Source of the DNA: Allobosea vaviloviae
Lineage (GTDB): Bacteria > Pseudomonadota > Alphaproteobacteria > Rhizobiales > Beijerinckiaceae
Direction: 5' to 3'
Length of the DNA stretch: 64,000 nucleotides
Assembly: GCF_001298265.1 (NCBI RefSeq)
Contig: NZ_LGSZ01000019.1
Span: 62,001 to 126,000, forward strand
Shown in pieces: positions 58,108 through 64,000 of this stretch. The position numbers were made by a program, and so were the translations under genes. The number at the start of each line of letters is the position of its first letter. Position 1 is the first letter of the stretch. Below the pieces are notes generated by a model. The model was not told the DNA's origin, ran no database searches, and was given only the letters and a program-made list of their open reading frames with translations.

Positions 58108-59331
58108 TTAGCGCCCGAGCAGGGCGCAATAGACGTCCAGCGTCTCGCTCACCATCGATTCCAGCGAAAAATGCCGCTCGACATGCTGGCGCGCCCGTCC
58201 GGCGAGATTGTCGCGCGCCGAGGGGCGCAAACTGAGTGCGCCTTCCAGCGCGGCGGCCAACGCTGCGGCATCGCCGGGGGGAACGCGCCAGCCGGTGCGC
58301 TCGGCGGGTGTGGTCTGCGGCGGGGCGAGCACGGTTTCCGGAACGGCACCGAGGTCCGACACCACGACGGGCGTGCCCATCGCCTGCGCCTCGACCGCGA
58401 CCCGCCCGAAGGCTTCCGGTTCCGTCGAGGGCACAGTGACGACGGCGGCCGCCAGCAGCGCCGCCGGCATGTCCGTGCAATGCCCGACCCGCTTGACCCG
58501 GCCTTCCAGCCCGGCCTTGGCGATGAGCTGGTCGAGCTCCTTGACATAGCCGTCGCGGCCCTGGGCGTCGCCGGCGAGGATGAAGGCGGTGTCGGTGTCG
58601 CCGCCGTCGCGCAGGATGCGGGCGGCCTCGATCAGGACGCGCTGGCCCTTCCAGTTGGTCAGGCGGCCGGGCAGCAGCACGATGCGCTGATGGCCCTCGA
58701 TGCCCCAGGCCCGGCGCAGGGCCTGGATACGCTCCGGCGCCACCGCGTGGGAGGCGAAGGCCGCGAAATTCGTGCCGCGGTTGACGACGCGGATGCGGTC
58801 GCGAGCGAAGCCGTGCTTGGCCAGGATCAGCTCGGCGGTATAGGCGGAGTTGGCGATGACGACGTCGCCGCGCGCCATCACCGAATTATACAGCGTCTTG
58901 ACCGCCGAGCGGGTCGCATAGGAGCCGTGATAGGTGGTGACGAAGGGCAGTCCGAGCCGGCGGGCCGCCGCGAGCGCGACCCAGGCCGGCGCACGCGAGC
59001 GGGCATGGATGAGTTCGACGCCCTCATGCCGGCAGAGCAGCATGAGCTTGCGCACGTTCAGCGCCATGGCGAGCGGATTCTTGGACGCAGCCGGAAAGGG
59101 CAGCCAGACGCCGCCCTTGGCCTGGAGCTCGGCGACAAGCCGCCCGCCCTCGGTCGCGACGAGGGCGCGGGCGCCGACATCGGTGAGCCCCTTGGCGATG
59201 TCGACGGCCGTGCGTTCGGCGCCGCCGGTGTCGAGATCTGGGATGATCTGCAGGATCGTTCGTCCGACGAGCGGGTGGGCCTCGGTCGACGGCAGCGAAA
59301 GATGCGCGCCTGGCTGGAAGGACATACTCAC
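58108..59331 (-). CDS. glycosyltransferase family 4
   Basis: A 407-residue GT-B enzyme. The N-terminal half has RTILQIIPDLDTGGAERTAV and HARSRAPAWVALAAARRLGL; the C-terminal half has RIVLLPGRLTNWKGQRVLIE and TEPEAFGRVAVEAQAMGTPV with the nucleotide-sugar Glu residues. It probably transfers a sugar from a nucleotide donor onto a lipid-linked or surface polysaccharide, but acceptor and donor are unknown. It is divergent from the alpha/beta hydrolase. Confidence 0.92.
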   Translation of the reverse strand: MSMSFQPGAHLSLPSTEAHPLVGRTILQIIPDLDTGGAERTAVDIAKGLTDVGARALVATEGGRLVAELQAKGGVWLPFPAASKNPLAMALNVRKLMLLCRHEGVELIHARSRAPAWVALAAARRLGLPFVTTYHGSYATRSAVKTLYNSVMARGDVVIANSAYTAELILAKHGFARDRIRVVNRGTNFAAFASHAVAPERIQALRRAWGIEGHQRIVLLPGRLTNWKGQRVLIEAARILRDGGDTDTAFILAGDAQGRDGYVKELDQLIAKAGLEGRVKRVGHCTDMPAALLAAAVVTVPSTEPEAFGRVAVEAQAMGTPVVVSDLGAVPETVLAPPQTTPAERTGWRVPPGDAAALAAALEGALSLRPSARDNLAGRARQHVERHFSLESMVSETLDVYCALLGR

Positions 59332-59463
59332 CGTTTCGGAAACATGCTTTCAGTTCACGCGAACACGTCGCGCGGATTTCAGTCCGCACCACTATGCCTG
59401 CCTCTGGCGCAAAAACGCAGCCTATATTCGCGCGCAGTCGCGATTCGTCACAGGAGATTTGAG

Positions 59464-60240
59464 TTGGAGCACGAGGCCCCGCAATGGCTAGAGGTCGGTG
59501 ACGGCGCGGAGACGCGCAAAATCGCGGTCCTGACGCAAGGTGGCGCGGGCGCGCCGGTGGTCTGGCTCGGCGGCTTCCGCTCTGACATGCGCGCGACCAA
59601 GGCTGAAGCGTTGGCCCGCTGGGCTCGTCAGGCCGGGCAGGCTTTCGTGCGCTTCGACTATGCCGGACATGGCGAGAGCGGCAACGATTTCGGGCGCTGG
59701 ACCCTGTCGCACTGGCTGGAGGACGCGCTGTCCGTCATCGCGGCCCACTGCCGGCACAGGCCGATCCTGGTCGGCTCCTCCATGGGCGGCTGGGTTGCCC
59801 TGCTCGCCGCGCGACGGCTGCTGGGCACCGCGCTTGCCCCGTCCGGCATGGTGCTGATCGCGCCGGCCGTCGATTTCTCGGAAGAGCTGATGTGGGCGCG
59901 GATGCCCGAGGCCATCCGCGAGACCATCATGCGCGACGGCGTCTGGATGCGTGACTCCGAGTATTCGCCGGAGCCGACGCCGATCACGCGGGCGCTGATC
60001 GAGGATGGCCGCAGCCACCTGATGTTCGGCAGCGAGATCAGGACGGGGTGCCCCGTCCACATCCTGCAGGGCATGAACGATCCCGACGTGCCGTGGCGCC
60101 AGGCGCTCAAGCTCGTCGAGCATCTGAGCGGCGATCCCGTCGTGCTGACGCTGGTCAAGGACGGCGATCACCGGCTCTCGACGGCGCAGGACATCGCGCG
60201 CCTGCAGGCGGCGGTCGCGGGTGTCGCGACCGCGCCCTGA
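59464..60240 (+). CDS. alpha/beta hydrolase
   Basis: 258 residues from TTG 59464, which has AGGAG eight bases upstream. The open frame runs much further back, to 58096, but that part is antisense to the GT4 gene. Motifs: VVWLGGFRSDMRATKAEALA, RFDYAGHGESGNDFGRW, the nucleophile elbow VGSSMGGW, and KDGDHRLST with the catalytic His. The pattern resembles the mycophenolate-glucuronide esterase/ABHD10-like group. The natural substrate is unknown. Confidence 0.9.
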   Translation: MEHEAPQWLEVGDGAETRKIAVLTQGGAGAPVVWLGGFRSDMRATKAEALARWARQAGQAFVRFDYAGHGESGNDFGRWTLSHWLEDALSVIAAHCRHRPILVGSSMGGWVALLAARRLLGTALAPSGMVLIAPAVDFSEELMWARMPEAIRETIMRDGVWMRDSEYSPEPTPITRALIEDGRSHLMFGSEIRTGCPVHILQGMNDPDVPWRQALKLVEHLSGDPVVLTLVKDGDHRLSTAQDIARLQAAVAGVATAP

Positions 60241-60247
60241 CGGGGCG

Positions 60248-60514
60248 TCAGTGGACGCTGACCATCCGGAGATCGTGCTCCCACGCATTGGCGGTCGCCG
60301 CCTCGCGGGAATCGGTCACCAGGATCGGCGCGCCGTCGGCCGAGAGCAGCGCGAAGAGCTGCAGGCCGGACTGGATTTCGGGCGCCTGCGGGAAGATCCG
60401 CAGCAACTCGTCCGAGGTCATCGACTTGAGATAGGCGACCTGGCCTGTCCCCAACGCCGCGAATTCGGCCGGGGTCAGCGGGTTCGTCTGGATCATCGTC
60501 CTGTCTTCGTTCAT
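60248..60514 (-). CDS. DUF1150 family protein
   Basis: 88 residues from ATG 60514 (the frame opens at 60565). PLTPAEFAALGTGQVAYLKS and FALLSADGAPILVTDSREAA, then ANAWEHDLRMVSVH are standard for DUF1150, a small protein that follows the small heat-shock gene in rhizobia. Here it is 121 bases downstream of hsp20 on the same strand. Function is unknown; co-expression with Hsp20 suggests a stress role. Confidence 0.88.
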   Translation of the reverse strand: MNEDRTMIQTNPLTPAEFAALGTGQVAYLKSMTSDELLRIFPQAPEIQSGLQLFALLSADGAPILVTDSREAATANAWEHDLRMVSVH

Positions 60515-60635
60515 CGCGCCCTCCTTCAGAGCAGTGCGAGTGCGGTTATCAAGATACGACTGCAATTATGAACGGATGCAAAAACCGCGCTTGCATCCTT
60601 CCTGGGGTGTTTTGCATCGGGTTGTCCCGGGAGCC

Positions 60636-61064
60636 TCAGTCACGGCTCTCGATATCGATACGCCGGATCAACCTCTCTGGTTCCGGTCGGGCCAGATCGA
60701 TCGCCAGCAAACCATGCGACAGATCCGCGCCCAGCACCTGCATGCCCTCCGCAAGGAGAAAGCTGCGCTGGAACTGCCGCGCGGCGATGCCGCGATGCAG
60801 GAACTGCCTGGTCTTGTCATCGCTCTGGCGGCCACGGATGGTCAGCTGGTTCTCTTCCAGGGTGATCTCGAGCTGCTCGCGGGAGAAGCCGGCGACCGCG
60901 AGCGTGATGCGCAGCCTGTCCGGCTCGTTGTCGCAGCGCGGCAACCGCTCGATGTTGTAGGGTGGGTAGCCCTCGCTGGCGCCTTTCGCGACCCGGTCGA
61001 GCGCCCGTTCGATATCGTCGAATCCGAGCAGGAACGGATGCGAGAGACTGGGTGTACGCGTCAT
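60636..61064 (-). CDS. Hsp20 family small heat-shock protein
   Basis: 142 residues from ATG 61064; the upstream open frame is not used. The alpha-crystallin domain has PYNIERLPRCDNEPDRLRIT, LAVAGFSREQLEITLEENQL and FLHRGIAARQFQRSFLLAEG (IAxRxFxRxF), typical of class A rhizobial sHsps. These ATP-independent chaperones hold unfolded proteins as oligomers. The short C-terminal tail lacks a clear I-x-I motif but has IRRIDI. No ROSE-type thermometer could be confirmed. Confidence 0.93.
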   Translation of the reverse strand: MTRTPSLSHPFLLGFDDIERALDRVAKGASEGYPPYNIERLPRCDNEPDRLRITLAVAGFSREQLEITLEENQLTIRGRQSDDKTRQFLHRGIAARQFQRSFLLAEGMQVLGADLSHGLLAIDLARPEPERLIRRIDIESRD

Positions 61065-61287
61065 TTCAGGACCTTGCCCTGACAGTGCCGGAGCCCCCGG
61101 AGGGCGCTCCCGATCAACCGGAGCCCGCCAGCGCAGCGCCCCGCAGGCGAAAGGCGAAGCCCTTCCGCTTGATCCAGATATGGCGAATGCGGGGGGCCGC
61201 TTCAAGGGCCTGAGACCGCCCCCGCCTCGAGGAGGCTGGACGGCCGAACGATCTCATCTGCGGGAGATCGTCCGGTGCGGGTGACGG

Positions 61288-61364
61288 GTGGTACAGCCAC
61301 CCCGGCTTGAACGGGGGACCTCTAGATCCACAATCTAGCGCTCTAACCAACTGAGCTATGGCTG
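61288..61364 (-). tRNA. tRNA-His (GTG anticodon)
   Basis: 77 nucleotides with encoded CCA. The cloverleaf is complete: acceptor GCAGCCA/TGGCTGT, D arm GCTC-AGTTGGTTA-GAGC, anticodon loop TTGTGGA, and T arm with GTTCAAG. The 1-72 pair is G-U and the discriminator base is A, which is the atypical alphaproteobacterial tRNA-His form that lacks the usual G-1:C73 pair. Confidence 0.96.
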
Positions 61365-61516
61365 CCCGCACCCGGCGCTTGGCGATCGTCGCTTTCGCGA
61401 GATCGGCGGCGGCGCGGAACCTAGAACCGACGCCTCACGATTGCAACCGGGGAATTGCGGGTTTTCCGGTTAAGAATCCGGCGAGCCCCGCGAGACCCCG
61501 TGTCAGTCACCTCAGC

Positions 61517-62464
61517 TCAACTCTTGCCCATCGCTTTGCCGGCGATCCGCGCCAGTTCCTTGAGGTGCTCGGCATAGGATTCGTAGGAGCGGCGCACCGC
61601 CTTGGCCTGCAGCGCCACGGCATCGGCGGCACTGTCGGTGCGAGCCAGCGTCTGCGCATCGTCGAGCGTGGCCTTCAGCTCGGCGCAGGCATGGTCCAGC
61701 ATCGTCGCCTGGAGTGCGCCGAAGGCCTTGGCCATCGCCAGCGCCTGCGTCATCACGGTCGCGGAGGTGATCGCGACGAATTCGGGCGGCTTCGGTGGCG
61801 GGGTCGTCATCAGCGACGGGATCGCCTTGGCGTTGTCCTGGACCGTCTCGACGGCGGCCTTCGCCACGGTGTCTGCTGCCTTGACCGGAGCGGCCACGAC
61901 CTTCGCCGTCTCGCTCAGAGCCGGCGCGGCGGCAGGCGTGGCGACGAGGGCAGGCTTGGCGACTGGCGCAGGCTTGGCGACCGGCGCAGCATTGGCAACG
62001 GGGGGCTTGGCGGCAGTGGGCTTCTCGATGCGGACCTTGGCCGAGGCGACGCGCGTCTCGGGCTTGGGCTTGACCGATCGAGCCGCCGCCTTGGTGACGG
62101 AGGGCTTGGCAGCTGCGGGCTTGGCAGGGGCAGCCGTGGCAGGGGCAGCCGTCTTGGCAGGGGCAGTCGAGGCAGCAACAGGCTTCGTCTCTGCCGGCTT
62201 GGCTTCAACAGGCTTGGCTTCAACAGGCTTGGCCGCGACAGGATTGGCCGCGACAGGCTTTGTCTCGGGCGCCTTTGTCTCGGGCGCCTTGGACGCCGGA
62301 GCCGGAGCGGCAACCGGGGCGACCGCCGCGGGCGGCTTCGGCGGCGGGACGCTTGCCGCCGGCTTGTTGGCCTCGGCCGGCGCAGCGCCGGACAGGGCCT
62401 TGACCGGAGACAGGCTGACCGGCGCCTTGGATGTGGTCCGGGTCGGAGCAGGCTTGACCATCAC
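61517..62464 (-). CDS. phasin-domain protein with long Lys/Pro/Ala tail
   Basis: 315 residues. The last 100 residues are a phasin helix bundle (FVAITSATVMTQALAMAKAF, SAADAVALQAKAVRRSYESY AEHLK...), binding polyhydroxyalkanoate granules. Residues about 10-200 are a low-complexity Lys/Pro/Ala region with repeats such as KPVEAKPVEAKPAETKPVAA, similar in composition to histone H1. This type of tail could attach granules to DNA, as proposed for PhaM-like proteins; that is inference. Met 1 and Met 2 are both possible. Confidence 0.85.
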   Translation of the reverse strand: MMVKPAPTRTTSKAPVSLSPVKALSGAAPAEANKPAASVPPPKPPAAVAPVAAPAPASKAPETKAPETKPVAANPVAAKPVEAKPVEAKPAETKPVAASTAPAKTAAPATAAPAKPAAAKPSVTKAAARSVKPKPETRVASAKVRIEKPTAAKPPVANAAPVAKPAPVAKPALVATPAAAPALSETAKVVAAPVKAADTVAKAAVETVQDNAKAIPSLMTTPPPKPPEFVAITSATVMTQALAMAKAFGALQATMLDHACAELKATLDDAQTLARTDSAADAVALQAKAVRRSYESYAEHLKELARIAGKAMGKS

Positions 62465-62582
62465 GGTTCTCCTTCAGCGCTGAAAGCAAGGCGGGGCCAG
62501 GCTGATTGCCTGGCCTTCCGCTCATCCTGTTTCGCGCCGGAGCTGTGTCGTCGATCAGGCCGGCGCAGTTGGCAGTCCGCCC

Positions 62583-62978
62583 TTACTTGGGCTTGACCGC
62601 CTTGGTCATCGTCTCGGCCGCCTTCGTCGCGACATCCTGCGCAGCGGCGCCCATGTCCTTGAACTGGGTCTGGAGCGCTTCCAGCTGCGCCTTCATGAAG
62701 GCGGACTGATGCGTCATGACCTCGGTCAGGTCCTTCGACTTGACGAGCTTCTGGGCGAATTCGAAAGCCGCCGCGACATTGTTCTCGGCATAGCCGATCG
62801 CCTTGCGGGCGACGTCATGGGTGTTGACGCGGGCGGTCTCGGCCGAGCCGTGAGCGGTGTCGACAGCCTTCGTGGCTGCGCCGATGAAGCCGTCGAAGGC
62901 CTTGCGGGCCTGCTCGACGCTGCGCTCGGCGAATTCACGCATTTCGGCGGGAACTTCGTAGGGGGTCTTGTCTGCCAT
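62583..62978 (-). CDS. phasin family protein
   Basis: 131 residues from ATG 62978. A typical amphipathic helical phasin: EMREFAERSVEQARKAFDGF, NTHDVARKAIGYAENNVAAA and LTEVMTHQSAFMKAQLEALQ. Phasins coat polyhydroxybutyrate granules and control their size. It is 118 bases upstream of the longer phasin on the same strand, so the two may be co-regulated. The open frame to 63146 has no support. Confidence 0.95.
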   Translation of the reverse strand: MADKTPYEVPAEMREFAERSVEQARKAFDGFIGAATKAVDTAHGSAETARVNTHDVARKAIGYAENNVAAAFEFAQKLVKSKDLTEVMTHQSAFMKAQLEALQTQFKDMGAAAQDVATKAAETMTKAVKPK

Positions 62979-63282
62979 CGGGTCGTCCTCCTGGTTGATC
63001 TGGCGTATGGGCCGTGCCCCGGCCATCCCTGGCCGCGTACCGCTCCGGTTATTGTGCGGTGCAATATCATTGTTGCGTTGCGATGACAAATCATACTCCA
63101 AACGGCACCGCATAGTCCAAACGGCATGGCCTGGTCCAAAGGACATGGCGCGTTAACGCTGTTTCGACGCGGCCGGGGACAGGCAAACCCGCTGCATGGC
63201 TTTGCGTGCATTTGACCGCTATTAAAGCTTTGTTAGCCATAATGGCGCGGACCATGATGGCGCGAACCAAGAGCGGGCGGGC
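62979..63282. other. divergent phasin/kinase intergenic region
   Basis: 304 bases between the divergent phasin and kinase starts. It is AT-richer than the genes and contains TTGTGC/GTGCAA near 63051-63065 and a small repeat series of GGCGCG-type words near 63245. Promoters of both genes should be here. No RNA gene seen. Confidence 0.5.
63051..63065. promoter_or_regulatory. TGC-rich semi-palindrome, possible PhaR-type site upstream of phasin
   Basis: ATTGTGCGGTGCAAT is symmetric at its outer four bases and holds TGC/GCA words, followed by TTGTTGCGTTGCG. Phasin genes are commonly controlled by PhaR/AniA, which recognises TGC-rich sequences. The match is loose and only suggestive. Confidence 0.3.
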
Positions 63283-64000
63283 ATGAGCGAAGCCGGACAG
63301 GACTGGGCGCGACGCGGCGCGGCAGCGGGACAGGATGCGAGCATCGCGTCCTTCGCGGCCGGCGGCGCGCTGCTGCTCTGGGACCGCGACGCGCAGCGGC
63401 CGGGCTTCGCCAATGCGGCAGGCCACGCACTTCTAGGCGGTGATGCGGCCGCTGCCAACCTTCCCGCACCGACGCGCCAGCGTTTCACCCTGCTCGCAGG
63501 CGGCCTGGCGTCCCGCGACGGCGTGCGGCTGGAGCGGCTGCGGCTGACCGCGGGATTTTCGGCAACTGTCGTGACCTGCGGCTGCAAGCTCGTCGCCCAA
63601 GGCGATGGCGAACCTGTGCTTGCCATCGCGGTTCAGGCAGCAGAGCTGCGGCGCCTCGGCATCGTGATTCCCGCGCCCGAGGCTGTGCCTCCGCTCGCCC
63701 CGATAGCCGAACCGGCGCCTGTGGCGGACGAGCCCGGCGCCACGCCGGCCGCCCTCACCCGCGCCATCCGTTTCCTCTGGCAGAGCGACACCGAGGGGCG
63801 CCTCACCAGCCTGTCCCCCAACATGGCCGAGTTGATCGGTGCCACCGCCACCGGCGACCTGCCCGGCCGGCTTTGGGCGGAGTTGGTCGGCACTGACATC
63901 GTCGATCGCAGCGGCGGCCTGGTCGCGCGCCTGACTGGCAGCGCGACCTGGAGCGGCCATGAGGTGCTGTGGCGGACGACGCCGGGCGAAGGCGCCAAGG
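63283..64000 (+). CDS. N-terminal part of a PAS sensor kinase, PdhS-like, cut by the window end
   Basis: An open frame with no stop runs from ATG 63283 to the last base, giving about 239 residues. The reading begins MSEAGQDWARRGAAAGQDAS and contains FAAGGALLLWDRDAQRPGFA (a first PAS-like domain), a Pro/Ala linker, and RFLWQSDTEGRLTSLSPNMA (a second PAS). This layout is that of long cytoplasmic cell-cycle kinases such as PdhS in rhizobia and Brucella. The kinase core is outside the window, so the family name is inference. Confidence 0.7.
   Translation, partial: MSEAGQDWARRGAAAGQDASIASFAAGGALLLWDRDAQRPGFANAAGHALLGGDAAAANLPAPTRQRFTLLAGGLASRDGVRLERLRLTAGFSATVVTCGCKLVAQGDGEPVLAIAVQAAELRRLGIVIPAPEAVPPLAPIAEPAPVADEPGATPAALTRAIRFLWQSDTEGRLTSLSPNMAELIGATATGDLPGRLWAELVGTDIVDRSGGLVARLTGSATWSGHEVLWRTTPGEGAK

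Noticed and set aside
58096..59463. N-terminal extension of the alpha/beta hydrolase frame
   Set aside because: This half is antisense to the GT4 gene. A TTG with a strong ribosome-binding site at 59464 gives a normal-length hydrolase.
61065..61287. ROSE-type RNA thermometer upstream of hsp20
   Set aside because: Expected in rhizobia, but no convincing ROSE pairing with the ribosome-binding site could be found by eye.

Overview
The window is high-GC DNA from an alphaproteobacterium, almost certainly Hyphomicrobiales (Rhizobiales) and plausibly Bosea or a close relative. The order is supported by a MucR-type regulator, a DnaA-domain-IV-like regulator next to a DUF6456 gene, DUF2336, DUF1491, DUF1150 and the split DUF1214/DUF1254 pair, DivJ/PdhS-style kinases, phasins, an AapJ-type binding protein and a tRNA-His with the alphaproteobacterial acceptor end. 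The genus is a guess from general resemblance. All names rest on reading motifs; no database search was run.

Layout. 1-8.9 kb: a TetR regulator, pyruvate phosphate dikinase, a YcgN-like cysteine-cluster protein, a class A penicillin-binding protein, a MazEF-type toxin-antitoxin pair and a DUF1214/DUF1254 envelope pair. 8.9-16.4 kb: a small basic protein coupled to a lipoprotein, DUF2336, DUF1491, a single-pass membrane protein, a DivJ-like sensor kinase, a small secreted protein, SufE, DUF6456 and a DnaA-like HTH protein. 16.5-19.2 kb: a complete IS1595-family element of about 2.67 kb, with perfect 25-bp terminal inverted repeats and an 8-bp target duplication, carrying three cargo ORFs. 19.3-31.8 kb: mucR, oligopeptidase B, a membrane protein, superoxide dismutase, a chemoreceptor, a ChbG-like deacetylase divergent from a GtrB-like glycosyltransferase, MurJ and a nitronate-monooxygenase-like enzyme. 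31.8-39.6 kb: an aminotransferase, AzlCD, a phosphopantetheinyl transferase, tandem TerC proteins, a tartrate/D-malate dehydrogenase with a dehalogenase-like hydrolase, and a TonB-like protein. 39.8-44.5 kb: pheS, a GT21 glycosyltransferase and pheT in one run. 44.6-51.6 kb: two related secreted cysteine proteins with an SCO protein, a LOG protein, an orphan low-GC PAS-like gene, rpmI-rplT and a cache-CheW fusion. 52-64 kb: an RpiR regulator with an aminotransferase and an amino-acid binding protein, DUF1176, an aldolase, infC with an apparent AUU start, a GT4 glycosyltransferase, an alpha/beta hydrolase, DUF1150-Hsp20, tRNA-His, two phasins and the start of a PAS kinase cut by the window end.

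The most unusual region is 16498-19167. The IS1595 element has landed between mucR and the DnaA-like gene, which otherwise look like neighbours on the same strand. Its cargo, a minimal nucleotidyltransferase (DUF6932-like) whose 3' end overlaps a second unknown gene, has the shape of a two-gene toxin-antitoxin or defence module, but function is not shown. Other points of interest are the GT21 gene inside pheST, the paired secreted cysteine proteins next to SCO, the AUU start of infC, long G/C homopolymers at 34.1-34.25 kb, and several families of intergenic palindromes.
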